The translations under genes and the position numbers were made by a program. The notes beneath the pieces are model-generated. The model did not search any database. It had not been told where the DNA came from and saw only the letters and a list, made by a program, of their open reading frames with translations. Of a DNA stretch of 64,000 nucleotides, positions 11,150 to 23,500 are shown piece after piece. This DNA comes from Bathymodiolus brooksi (Eukaryota; Mollusca; Bivalvia; Mytilida; Modiolidae), in NCBI GenBank assembly GCA_963680875.1, contig OY804588.1, forward strand, positions 74,548,829 through 74,612,828, given 5' to 3'. Positions within the stretch are counted from its first letter, which is position 1. Each line of letters opens with the position of its first letter.

Positions 11150-12700
11150 AGTTTTACTTTGGTTCGTGTTGCTTATTCCATTGTTCGTCTTTTTATCTTT
11201 TGTTCATTTGGCCATTGTATTGTCTGTCCATTTCCTATTTACGGCTTATGACTCGCCCTTCAGTATCTTAGACACAGTTATGAAACGTGCACAAAACAGT
11301 ACAATTTTAAACATACAGAAAACAATATCGACCCTGGTGTTTAGTGTCATGTTGCCCGATGTTTAGCTTTCTGTGTAAATGTTTTGTAGATCGTTGTTTG
11401 TCCGTTTGTTCTTTTTCTTTTAGTCATTATATTAGATATTCGATTTACGGCTTCAGATCATCCCTTTTAGTATCTTCAAAATTTTCTCTATACAGTTTAT
11501 AGGTCTTGGTTGAAAGGAAATGGGTATATAATAGTGGTAATTACAGCATATTTTAGAAAAACAGGGTACAAAATTCAAGTTTACCTGGCATGTTTGAACC
11601 ATGCCACAACAAAGGTAAATCATATTACAATGGTATTGGTATGATGTGATGAAACAAGAAAGCTACTGAAACAAGGATTCGTGTTAGCTTGAAATCATCA
11701 CCTCAGAAGTTTTATCGTCGCTTACATTTAATGTTTTGTTTGTAGTAATATCAATCCGGTTCTTTTCTCATGCATGACTTATCACCAGACTTGTAAGAAC
11801 AGTAACACGACAGGTGCAACTAACAGAGCAGGAACTGCTACCCTCCCGGAGCACTTGAGATCACCATCGGTTTTTAGTGGTTCGTGTTGCTCAATCTTTA
11901 GTTTTCTGCATACAGTGTTTTGTGGACCATTGTTAGTGCTTCTTTTGGCCATTGCATTGTCTGTCCTCCGATTTATGGCTTCTGATTACCTGTTCGCTAT
12001 TTTCAAACTTTGAAGACATATAGAAGAAGTTGTTATAGTTGTTCAACCCTATGCATACCCCAGAGTGTTAAATTTATAAGACACCTATATATCTACCCAG
12101 AGATGATATCAATTTTCCCATTGTGAACTTTCCATTTATATGTAGCAACATTCCAGCAGCACCTGCATATGGAGTATACATCTCTCAGTTGATAGGATAT
12201 TCCAGAGCTTGTTGTTAATATCAGAACTTCCTTAATAGATGGTTGCTGCTAACAAGGAAGCTACCGAACCAAGGGTTCCTCTTGGTTAAGTTGAAGTCAT
12301 CACTTCTAAAGTTTTACGGTCGCCACCATGACTTGGTTGACCGTTATGGAATATCTGACAAATGACCACGGATATATTCCACTTGTCGTAAACACTTCCT
12401 GGTCCTTTCCTCATTCATGACTTATCACCGGGTTTGTAACTAGATTAACACGACGGGTGCCACTAGTGGAGCAGGAACTGCTCACCCTTTCGGAGCACCT
12501 GAGTTCACCCCCTGTTGTCAGGGTACTCGATCTTTAGTTTTATGTGTATGTTTTGTAGATCGTTGTTTGTCTTTTTGTACTTTTTCTTCTGGCCATTGTG
12601 TTGTCTGTTGTTCTTTGATTCTGATTACCCCTTTAGTGTCTTTAAACTTTTCTTGTTAATACAACACTATTTGAAGACACATAGGACAAGCTGTTATAGT
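11150..12700 (+). repeat. Several diverged copies of one dispersed repeat
   Basis: Four degenerate partial copies lie in the same orientation (about 11150-11280, 11340-11500, 11730-12010, 12400-12680). They share a TTCATGACTTATCACC start, an ACACGACGGGTGC block, GGAGCAGGAACTGCT, then T-rich TTTAGTTTT and GGCCATTG blocks. The short hydrophobic frames they generate (for example 12515-12880) are by-products of the T-rich sequence and not credible genes. Same family as 3466-3660. Confidence 0.6.
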
Positions 12701-15029
12701 TGTTCAACCCGATGCATACCTCAAGTGTTAAGTTTCCAAGACACCTACCCAGAGGCATGCTGTTTCACTTGCATCCAGACACTTTGCTACAATTGTTTGG
12801 TGTCCCCTCCTAATAAATCTGTCATGATATATATGGTAGTTAGAAATATATTCAGACCTGTTGTAATGATGTTCCGCTAGTTAAATATGACATGGACAAG
12901 ATGGTCAGTAAAAGTTAAATCAGAATAAAAGTTTTTAGCTTTGTGGACGTAAATCATGGGTTTTACTGTTGCAAATTGAGTTTATCTAGCGATGCCTCGT
13001 TTGATAAATAAAATAACAACTATTACTTTGATCTTTAGTTTATTTGTTTTGACAAATAATAACATTTTAAATGACAATACATAAACAATGAAACATGTCA
13101 CATCTACATTTATAAAGATAAATCTTTACAACTGCTCTAATAACATGCTTAGAGGTCTACATGCATAAAGATCAATCTTTACAACTGCTCTAATCACATG
13201 CTAATATAATTTATTTTTAACCCTGTCTTAATAATAAAGTACATGTATCAACAAATTTGATCCAAAAGTTATATTTCTAACAGCTCTAACAATCTAACAT
13301 CAATTTCTGTTATTTGTTTGTTTTTATAAAATAATTTGATTAACATCTCATGTTACACTACAATCCAGAAGAGACCAACCATATTAGGGGAGGGGATGTT
13401 TTTCTCTCAGCCATAAACTTTTTTTCACACGAAGCAAAACTCAGACTATTTCTTTGAATTAGGACATGCACAAATTTTTACCAAAATTTCTCCTCCAGTC
13501 AGATTATTATTTTTTTGCATCTTTGATGTCAATTAAATATTTTGGTAAAATTTCGTGACATAATTTGCATTCAGAACTCCCCTTCCCCCTCTCCCTCCCA
13601 TAAAAGTTAAATGTTATACCCAGAACATTTGATACAACTCAATCAAACCCTTTGTTTAGATGAACTTTAGTATTCTCTCATTTCCATACATACAAGCAAA
13701 TATTTGCTAGCAACATCTTCATTGATTAACCTAAAGGTCATCCAAAAGAAAGGTTAGACATCAAGATTTTCATTGGTTCTCCTGGACATAAAGGTCAAAT
13801 CAAGTTGTGTCAGATGTCAATGGAGCATAACATTTTTACGCATGGCTGATTATGCTCTGAACATTCCTTCTCCCCTCCCCTAATCCATTGGCAATGGGTC
13901 AATTAATATGAAAATATATGAAAAATATTGTTTCAGGTTTGTTTTGCGACTCATCTCTATTTATGAGTTTCCTTTATAAGATAGCAACACTCATTTTCTT
14001 ATTAACCAGATTGAATAGATTATGAAAGATTCGATTTGATTGGTCAATATGGCATTAAAATTTGGTAATGGAACCAATGAAATAAGGCTGATGAATTATT
14101 CATGATTATGAAGGTTTTCAATTGAATGAACCCATAGATGATTAAGGAAGAATTAAATTAAACATGTGTTACTGTGTTATTTACAGTAATAAGAATCTGA
14201 TCAGGATATCAAATCGTTTCACATCACGATGTATATCTTATGATTAATTAATGCCCATAGTTTCTCATCTAGACAACCCTTTATTTCTTATTTTATCAGA
14301 TATTTTTTTAGTAAACTTAAGATTTGGTGAAAAAAAAGGACAGTGACAGGTAAAGTGATACTTGGAGTAGGCAAGTCAAATTAATATTTCAACTGAACTG
14401 ATAATGTACAAAAAACTGGCCATTTTAAAAAACCCAGTACCGATAGTTACATATTAGACTTGATTTGACGAGTGTAAATTGTAAATAAATTGCAAATTTG
14501 AGTATTTATAAAAAAAAAACATAATTATAAAAAACTATATTTCTGTCTACAAAATGAAAAATAGTCAAACCTTGTGTGTGGTATTGGAAGGGGCTGATGA
14601 TATTACACAAAATATATCGTGTAAGAAAGCCGGAAGGAGCATTGCTTTTATACAAAAGAGAATGAAAGTCGTAGATGGTTAAGATTTTACATGAAATATA
14701 TTGTGTGTGGAAGACAGGTGGTGATGACTTTATATGGTAATATCTGAGTATTCAAGTTATCTGGGATAAATTAGCTTCAAGATACATGTACTACTAAAGG
14801 ATCAAAATTTGATATAAGGAAACGATTGATTTGAACTTGTGACAAAGAGGTTTGACTGTATGTATAAATATAAATATAGAATAACGGAAGTTTTGAAGGT
14901 TGAGAGAGACATTATCACTAGGATTGCAGCAAGTCTGACCTTCAAAACTGAGGTTATTGTTTTTACCGGTAATGACATAATATGTTTGACGTCACTCTAA
15001 CAGATAATTTCCAGTATCAGAGACAGTTG
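12701..15029. other. Non-coding stretch
   Basis: No gene recognised. It lies 3' of the minus-strand RalGDS-like gene. A minus-strand AATAAA (TTTATT on plus near 13037) could be one of many possible poly(A) signals, but AT-richness makes such hexamers common, so I do not call the transcript end. Confidence 0.4.
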
Positions 15030-15199
15030 GTTGATACTGACAATATCACTCTGTGAGATCAAAGGTCAAATGTTGTTGATACTGACAATATCACTCGGTG
15101 AGATGAAAGGTCAAATTTTGTTGATGCTGACAATATTACTCGGTGAGATGAAAGGTCAAATGTTGTTGATACTGACAATATCACTCGGTGAGATCAAAT
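15030..15199 (+). repeat. 45-bp tandem repeat, 4 copies
   Basis: Units begin TTGATACTGACAATATCACT and recur at about 45-bp spacing (15031, 15076 and onward), with few substitutions. Confidence 0.85.
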
Positions 15200-15380
15200 G
15201 AAACATATCCAAGTTACCGATAACAAATAATATCACACGAAGAGCGCCAGATTGTTTGCTGCCATCAAAGTTTAAATTATAAAGACGAACAAGAGAACAT
15301 ACGAAAAATATAATGTTAGGGTCAAAGGTCAGAAATAAACATTTTAGAACACAATTAGCAAGCTGTCAATAATGAATCTT

Positions 15381-15549
15381 TAAGTAAAACCTTTCTATAC
15401 TGAACCTCCTTATGTGTTCAAAATAGACAGGTGTTTGATTTGTACAGGTTAAATTAACAAAGATGTTCTATAATGAGACCTTATTTAAAAGTTTGGTTTA
15501 TACAGGATTCTGGTTTATTTGATTTTCGGTTTAGACAGGTTTCACTGTA
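15381..15549. mobile_element. MITE with TACAGTGAAACCTG-type ends
   Basis: The right end, read inverted, is TACAGTGAAACCTGTCTAA; the left end TAAGTAAAACCTTTCTA is a decayed version. Interior sequence matches the copies at 29787-29981 and 54434-54596. The TA at both ends suggests a Tc1/mariner-like TA target. Confidence 0.65.
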
Positions 15550-17220
15550 AATAAAGAGGTCATGTTATGATCTTCTGTAAATTTATGAAAATTATATATT
15601 GCCAAAAATTTCAAGCTTAGCAACTATTTATTGTAGATTACCGAAGTATAGTAAAGCTGCACTTAAACTACAATAAATGATATGTAACATATAATATACA
15701 GAATTATCATAAAGCCAGTAATCTATTTTTAGCAGAAGAGGAATTCCTTGAAAGATAGCTTGAACCCATTCAGTATATATTTACATGTAAATAATTAATG
15801 GGGGTCTGTTAAAATTCTTTAATGAAATTTTAAATTAAAACTTTGCATTGTGAAAGTGTTGCTGTCTAATCTACAATACACAATTTATTTTGAATAACCT
15901 TGACCATTACAAGAATTATGTTCCTTGTTACATGAACAAAAACAAAACAAATACATAATGACTGTACATAAATAAAGTACATGTAAATTATATATAAAAA
16001 TCTAAATGACTAGAAAATAAGCATTTATGTTTTTATATTGCATCATATCTAAAAATAGTTACAAAAATTATAGGGACATAATTAAAAATATCACAACCAT
16101 ACATATATCTATAATTGGCAAGGTCGGCAGAGGTTTGTTGTCGGCTGAATGAAAATTATATGTGATTGCAACCATGACAACAATATAAAAAATAAAATAA
16201 AAACTAATAAGTAATGAAAGGTGGGTCATGTGATGCTAAATTATCCAATCAGAATATTAATTAATGTTACCAACAGAGTAGTCCCCCTTGCATAAGGCCT
16301 CCGCTTCTTCAATGAAAAATGTGGCCTTAAAGAGAGGTGGCCTCTCTTGAGGGATAATTTAATAAGATTTTACTCTGTATTTCAGTGCATCTGAAACCTG
16401 GCCAGATAAGAAGGGAAGCCTGTAGTACAAGGGGGTCTTATAACAGGTGGTACTATTGGAGAGCATTTTAACAGGTGGTGTTTTCTTTTAAAATGAAGTT
16501 GCTAAGTGATCTCAATTTCCAAGATGAAATCTGGTGATAAAAATATTATAGAATGTTATGTTGCTTGGTCTGTTAGAAAGAACTTCATTTTCCAACAATT
16601 GCACAAGAAATAAGCAATCTCACATACGAAATGTTACAGAATGTAATTACAATTAGTCTGTTAAAATCAATTCACAAGAAATAAGCAGGATAACCTTTTA
16701 GAAAAAAGGATTACATGGAATCTGCCATATTAAAAGGACAATTGTCTGAAATGTATGTGATATATCCACTCGCACGAAACAAATTCTTGCACCAAATACT
16801 ATAAGGCAATACACAAAATGTCGTCGGATCAATGGGATGTTAGAACAATGGGATGTCGGAACAATTGGAAATAGAACAATGATGTCAGGAACAGTGGAGT
16901 GTCGGTAGAATGAGATACCAGAACGATGGCTGTCTGGACAGTGTAGTGTTAGTAGTGTTAGAAGAATAATGTGGGTAGATTGATATGCCAGAACAATGGA
17001 TGGCTGCACAGTCAGATGTAGGTAGAATGGTTTGTTGGAACAGAGGGGAGTCAGATTAGGTGGGAGTTCACAATTTTTTTCCTGATCTATAATTTTAGCA
17101 TTTGGTAGGATTTTAAAAATCTGCTAAAAATCAGACTCTTATGGAAACCCTCACAATTTGTTTTATAGGGACTAATTAGGGTAGACAAACAGCATTTCGT
17201 TAAGATGGCTAAGCTTACAA
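15550..17220. other. Non-coding stretch
   Basis: AT-rich, no gene. A short minus-strand frame at 16698-17009 comes from a degenerate GGAACAATGGGATGTCAG-like local repeat and is not a credible protein. Confidence 0.4.
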
Positions 17221-17360
17221 TACACTAACATATATCACATGATCAATCTAATATATATCACATGATTAATCTAACATATGTCACATGATCAATCTAACAT
17301 TTGTCACATGATCAATCTAACATTTGTCACATGATCAATCTAACATTTGTCACATGATTG
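17221..17360 (+). repeat. 23-bp tandem repeat, about 6 copies
   Basis: Unit is close to AACATTTGTCACATGATC plus AATCT; the first copies have TATAT in place of TTTGT. Confidence 0.85.
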
Positions 17361-17589
17361 CTCTACAAACAATATCTATATATAGCACCACATAAACACT
17401 ATACAATGTAATAAATAGCACTAAATTAACCTAACATAATTCTGTAGTAATACAAATAACATACTTCATCACAAAGTAAAAGTTAATACAAATAACATAC
17501 TTCATTATAAAGTAAAAGTTCTAGATTTATTTTTATGATTAAATCTCGGTGTTGGGGATAGGCAGGTTTAAATACCACAATCTCTTAGG

Positions 17590-17710
17590 CATAGGGTTAG
17601 GGTTATGGTGTTTAATGCCACATTCAATAATATTTCAGCTATATCGAGGTGGTCAGTTTTATTGGTGGAGGAAACATGTAAAACAGTGACTTGTGACATA
17701 CATTTTATCC
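17590..17710 (-). repeat. Fragment of the main SINE family
   Basis: It shows GGTGTTTAATGCCAC, TTTCAGCTATATCG and TTATTGGTGGAGGAAAC, the 3' half (in plus orientation the left half) of the SINE described at 18905-19155. The tRNA-like head is missing. Confidence 0.7.
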
Positions 17711-18299
17711 AATCATTTCTTTATAATTTCACAGCTATTTTTAAATCCTACATTATTTAAATAGACCCATGGGGGGTATCTGCAGAAAATAGCACCTATG
17801 GAAAGCACTAAAATTGCATTTTACATTTATTATTTATTAATAATTTCTCCAGGTATTCATATCTATGTGTATTACAGAATTACTTCAAGAAAGTTATTTA
17901 AAAAATCTTTTTTAGGGCGTTCCCATATGAGAACATTAGGCGCTAAAACCTCTCAGTGTTCCCCCTTCAAGTGGTGCCATACTTTCCATACCCTAGATAC
18001 GCCACTAACTAGACCCTGTTTTAAAACATTTTGTCAATTCTAGAAGTTACTTAACAAATACTTAATGGCAGTAAACAATAAAGACATGTGTTTAACCCAA
18101 TGATGATATGTATACATTAGTTAATGTTCTTAAAGACAAACATTACTTAAATATCTGTTAAGACTCAAATATGACAAATGAGGAAATGAGCCAGCAATAT
18201 TTAAATTCCTAACAGCAGATTATTATAGACAACATCTATTAATAACTACAACATGATACCAGTTCTTAAATAATAATTGTTTACCAATGATTTGTAAAT

Positions 18300-18530
18300 G
18301 TTCTCTGTGATCTATCATATGCCATAATATCTGTTATCAAGTGACAAACATGATACAAACATATCATTGATTTCTAAAATGACATTATATTATTGATGTC
18401 ACTTGATAAACATAGGATTGTTGATATGTTTTGCTCGAAATGGGCTTTTCATCGCAAGCTTAACTTTTGATACCATATTGATCTGAGAAATCCATTCTAG
18501 CAAAAACAAATCAACGATTGTATATATAAA
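18300..18530. repeat. Dispersed repeat related to 33080-33385
   Basis: Shares GATGTCACTTGATAA, a GTTGATATGTTTTGCTC block and, inverted, AACAAATCAACGATTGTATA with the copy near 33300-33380. Inverted arms suggest a MITE. Confidence 0.5.
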
Positions 18531-18904
18531 TCTAATCTGTAATCTAAATATTATAAAGTATAAGTGGATGTGATTTTAATGATACTGAACGACTTGATTA
18601 ATTTTTGGTCACATGACCTGTATCCAGTCACGAAATAGATTTGGTGATTGGTATTATGGCTGTATAATGATGTCTGGTAAAGTCGTGTGAGACCAAGCTA
18701 TTTAATGAGATCCCGTTAAAATGCAATAAGCCTTTATTCTTTGTATTTGTTAAAACCTCTAAAAAGACCACAGTTTTTAAGTAGAAGACCTCTTCTCTTA
18801 AGATAGATTTCATTGTATATGAAGTAATGCATATAAAGGCTCCAAAATCAGTGTGAGAATGTAACAAATAGTGGGCTTTTAGCCTTAAACTTTAATAGAT
18901 TTGT

Positions 18905-19155
18905 TGTTTGATAGTGGTTAATGCCACTTTCAACAATATTTCAGTTATATCGTGGCAGTCAGTTTTATTGGTGGAGGAAACCGGAGGACCCGGAGAAAAC
19001 CACAGACCTGTTGCAAGTCACTGACAAACTTTATCACATAATGTTGTACACCTCGCTCTGATAGAGATTCGAACTCACAACATCAGTGGTTATGGGCACT
19101 GATTGAATAGGTAGTTGTAAATCCAACTACCATATGATCACGACCACAATGGCCG
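18905..19155 (-). repeat. SINE, main family (MetaSINE-like), near full length
   Basis: On the minus strand: a tRNA-like head with a GTGGTTGGATT-type region and a GAGTTCGAATCTC B box, the central TTTTCTCCGGGTCCTCCGG motif, then TTGAAAGTGGCATTAACC at the 3' end. The central motif is the one I associate with MetaSINEs of invertebrates; the family name is an inference. Confidence 0.75.
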
Positions 19156-19395
19156 CGAGAAATTTAATAGACTTAATGTTTGTGGTCAACAGCTTCTGTT
19201 CATAGCTTTTATCAACCAATGAAATGCAACAATTCAGAAGTGCCATTCCATTATGGGAAAACATTTGATACACCACTTGTGATTGGCCAATTCAAATTTG
19301 ACATGACTACAAGCTGAGTAGGTTCAGTGTTATTTATGAGGACGGAAGATAAATTTCGTAATATTATAGATCCAGTGATATAATGCACAAAAGGA

Positions 19396-19578
19396 CTTTG
19401 TCAAACCTGCTTTAGTGACCACCTCTATTAAGCAATAACTTGTATTATGTGACTTTAAATTTAATTTCCCTTCACAGTGCATTTCATATTAAATAAACCT
19501 GTATATAGTGACCACTTGTCTTATGTGACAGCATTTCAATATTCCCTTGGAAGGTCACATAAGGCAGGTTTGACTGTA
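19396..19578. mobile_element. MITE with CAGTCAAACCTG-type ends
   Basis: Left end GTCAAACCTGCTTTAGTGAC and right end, inverted, TACAGTCAAACCTGCCTTA. The interior has CCTCTATTAAGCAATAACTT and TTATGTGAC blocks. Same family as 40787-41733, where the left end has been tandemly amplified. Confidence 0.75.
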
Positions 19579-19689
19579 TTTGCAAACTTCAGACTGAAGT
19601 TCAGTGGGTTCTTGATTGACATATTATTAGAGTATTAAACAATCCTTGTTTACAACATTTTTTTCAATTGACACAAATTTTTCTATTAT

Positions 19690-19895
19690 ATATTCTACAA
19701 CAACTGCTAAGTAACTGTTTGACGGACTTCCAAGTCTCCATGAAGTCTACAGTTGCTAAGTAACTGTTTGAAGCCAGTTATTCTGTATGAAGTCTACAGT
19801 TGTTATGTAACTGTTTGAAGCTAGTTAGTCTGTATGAAGTCTACAGTTGCTACGGAACTGTTTGAAGCCAGTTAGTCTGTATGAAGTCTATGCAG
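19690..19895 (+). repeat. 47-bp tandem repeat, about 4 copies
   Basis: Units share GAAGTCTACAGTTGCTAAGT and ACTGTTTGAAGCCAGTTA; spacing is about 47 bp. Confidence 0.75.
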
Positions 19896-20193
19896 TAGGA
19901 CCTTACAAATGGTTCACTTTTTGCTTTTCCTCCATTGTGTAATGGAGAACAAATCTCTCTGATATTCCACTTCATGACTCACAAACAAAAACATGTATTT
20001 TAACAATATAATACAACAATGATTCTGCTTTGTTATTAAATTGAATTACTTCCTGGTCGAAGAAGATTGTTCAATTAGCGTCCTTTTCTCTACTCATTTT
20101 CAATCCATGACTACTCCTTCTAGCTGTTGTAAGATTCTGTCGAGATTTTGCTAAGATTTTCCTAATAATCTACAGAAGATGCTAACCTCCAGT

Positions 20194-20315
20194 ATTCTCT
20201 GGCCGCTGCACGACCATACTGGTATTTTCTGGCCGCAGCACGACCATACTGGTATTTTCTGGTCGCTGAACGGCCATACTGGTATTTTCTGGCCGTTGCA
20301 TGACTATACTGGTAT
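20194..20315 (+). repeat. 30-bp tandem repeat, 4 copies
   Basis: Unit GGTATTTTCTGGCCGCAGCA plus CGACCATACT. It lies 65-186 bp downstream of the stop codon of the minus-strand RalGDS-like gene, hence probably within its 3' UTR. The plus-strand frame running through it is not a gene. Confidence 0.85.
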
Positions 20316-20379
20316 TCCTGTAGTCTTCATATTTGTTATGAACATAATTTTACACAGATACTGCACACTACAATCTATA

Positions 20380-20525
20380 TCAAGATATTCTGAATTTCCG
20401 TCTTCCTCGTTTCCGATGAAGAGATCTAGTTTGTTGTTCTTCTTTAGTCCGTGCAATAAATTTCAGTTCACTTTCTGTATTGTTCATTGCTTAAAACACA
20501 TTTGCATTTTCCGGAATTAAAAATT
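20380..20525 (-). CDS. RalGDS-like gene, last exon (RA domain end) with an internal TAA
   Basis: Acceptor TATTCCTTTTCAG, phase 1 in. It reads [11 protein letters not shown], then TAA (20491-20493) exactly where the family has Tyr, then [19 protein letters not shown] and a basic tail ending at TGA (20380-20382). The conserved sequence on both sides of TAA, in one frame, shows the original exon ran to the TGA. As printed the protein would end at visible residue 604 and lose the last RA strand and tail. Loss of function, a polymorphism or a base error are all possible. Confidence 0.8.
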
Positions 20526-23500
20526 CTGAAAAGGAATAAAAATGAATTATCATATTTTTGTGACAATCGTATGTGAACATAAATTATGACTAGACATACT
20601 GTCTATACAGACAAAGGGTGGAAAAAAATCTTTGGAGGTTCTTTATCAATTGTATATGTCTGTATTGCTATTAGAGATCCAATAATCAAAAGGGGATAGT
20701 TGGGATCCCAGTCTCCAGTTTAACCCCACCACATTTATTTGCCTGTCCCAATTGCAAGCCAGGACCTGGAATTCAAATGTCACATGTCATGATCTTTTTT
20801 TATGTTCAATGATTTGTGATGTTTGTTTTGTTGATTTTGGTGGAATTATTGATCGTCATTATTTAAAATTTCTTTTCAAAAGTCGTGATAGACATTTGAT
20901 TTGTATCAGCATGCCCACAGGTTTTTTCATCTGGGGGTACATGTACCCTTTTACCTTCATTTTTGGGGGTACAATGTGTAACCCTCTAACTCTTCATTTG
21001 GGGGTACAAAGAAAATTAACTGCATTTTCTCCACGCAAGGTCGTGCACCATGCTGTTTTTTTGTAAATATTACACAGAGTTGGCGAAAACTTTTTTTTTC
21101 TGTCTGACATTGGGTCAGACAGGAAGTGGGGTTCTGTCTGACCCATGGCCTTTGTGTCTGTCCCACCATTTTTTTGTAATATTGTATATAACCTGTCAAA
21201 TTTTGTTTTTTATACAGAACTGAATGCAAGATTACCTATATATAGTCATGTTCATTTAACAACTCAATTAAATGTTTTTCTGTATACATATTTTCATCTA
21301 AAAAGGTAAGGCAGATATGGCCAACAATCCGTATCTAATGGTCCGATCACGTTCTGAATATTATAGATCAATGTCAGTTTCGGGTTTACCTACATTTTTA
21401 ATTTCAGTTAAGAATATGAATCTGTTGTCATTTTCAATATATAAGCATCTCAAAACATATTTAATTAAACACAAACAATCTTTGATACTTGGGGAGTGTG
21501 GAAGTCAACTTATTTCTGTGCTCAGTAATATATTTCAGTTTTAATGTTCCACGTTTTGCAGGTGCTCGTTCCTACTAAAAGGATGTTTACATTTATGTAT
21601 AGGAGTTTCGATTACAAATAGGAACGTGTCGGTCTGACAGAATAAATAAACAAATTTCAAGTCTCTGTCTGACATTTTAATAAAACTGAAAACGGAATTT
21701 AATGCCATTGGCAGTGGAAACTGGGAGTGAATAAATTTCAATCGTCAACTGAACGACCACAAAGTAATATTTTCGTGACGGACATTGGGACAGACACGGT
21801 TCATTAATTAATCGGACCGACAGTTATTCTGCCGGTCCGAAGATTTTTGCCAACTCTGATTACGGGTTTTAACAGTAGCAGTTCTTATGATTGGACAATT
21901 AAAAAATAAGGAGCCAATAGAATTGGGCGATCTATAAATCATATCATCTCAATTAAAATATGCAAGAACGCTCTGATTGGATAATATTACCGAAATTAAC
22001 TAATCAGAACAACTCTATTATACGTACTTTGAAGTGAATTGTAAACAAAAGGTAATTTTTATACAGTGCTTGCAACGGGTTCTCTATGTGCACGCATGTA
22101 GGGTTCTTTCAATTATACGTGCATGATTTTTATTCTACGTGAAACACGTACTACAGTACATGAATGGGCATGCTGTTGTATTGACTATTATTTTGTACAA
22201 AAAAAATTACAATCCAATCATAAAAAATATATTTCAAACTTTCCATATTTAACAAAGTATTATTATAGACAGGAAACAATTGCAAACCAGGAAGTGGAAT
22301 TCAAATGTCATACGTCATGATCTTTTTTTATGTTCAATGATTTGTGATGTTTGTTTTGTTGATTTTGGTGGAATTATTGATCGTCATTATTTAAAATTTC
22401 TTTTCAAAAGTCGTGATAGACATTTGATTTGTATCAGCATGCCCACAGGTTTTTTCATCTGGGGGTACATGTACCCTTTTACCTTCATTTTTGGGGGTAC
22501 ATCCAAATTTTTGGGGGTGCAATGTGTAACCCTCCAACTCTTCATTTGGGGGTACAAAGAAAATTAACTGCATTTTCTCCACACAAGGTCGTGCACCATG
22601 CTGTTTTTTTGTAAATATTACACAGAGTTGGCGAAAACTTTTTTTTTCTGTCTGACATTGGGTCAGACAGGAAGTGGGGTTCTGTCTGACCCATGGCCTT
22701 TGTGTCTGTCCCACCATTTTTTTGTAATATTGTATATAACCTGTCAAATTTTGTTTTTTATACAGAACTGAATGCAAGATTACCTATATATAGTCATGTT
22801 CATTTAACAACTCAATTAAATGTTTTTCTGTATACATATTTTCATCTAAAAAGGTAAGGCAGATATGGCCAACAATCCGTATCTAATGGTCCGATCACGT
22901 TCTGAATATTATAGATCAATGTCAGTTTCGGGTTTACCTACATTTTTAATTTCAGTTAAGAATATGAATCTGTTGTCATTTTCAATATATAAGCATCTCA
23001 AAACATATTTAATTAAACACAAACAATCTTTGATACTTGGGGAGTGTGGAAGTCAACTTATTTCTGTGCTCAGTAATATATTTCAGTTTTAATGTTCCAC
23101 GTTTTGCAGGTGCTCGTTCCTACTAAAAGGATGTTTACATTTATGTATAGGAGTTTCGATTACAAATAGGAACGTGTCGGTCTGACAGAATAAATAAACA
23201 AATTTCAAGTCTCTGTCTGACATTTTAATAAAACTGAAAACGGAATTTAATGCCATTGGCAGTGGAAACTGGGAGTGAATAAATTTCAATCGTCAACTGA
23301 ACGACCACAAAGTAATATTTTCGTGACGGACATTGGGACAGACACGGTTCATTAATTAATCGGACCGACAGTTATTCTGCCGGTCCGAAGATTTTTGCCA
23401 ACTCTGATTACGGGTTTTAACAGTAGCAGTTCTTATGATTGGACAATTAAAAAATAAGGAGCCAATAGAATTGGGCGATCTATAAATCATATCATCTCAA

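Noticed and set aside
12515..12880. Hydrophobic 121-codon plus-strand frame, possible membrane protein
   Set aside because: It lies in a T-rich dispersed repeat with diverged copies nearby; hydrophobicity follows from T-rich codons.
21317..23289. Repeated small frames (75 and 66 codons) in the 1.55-kb duplication
   Set aside because: Identical only because the DNA is duplicated; no recognisable protein, no splice or start context.
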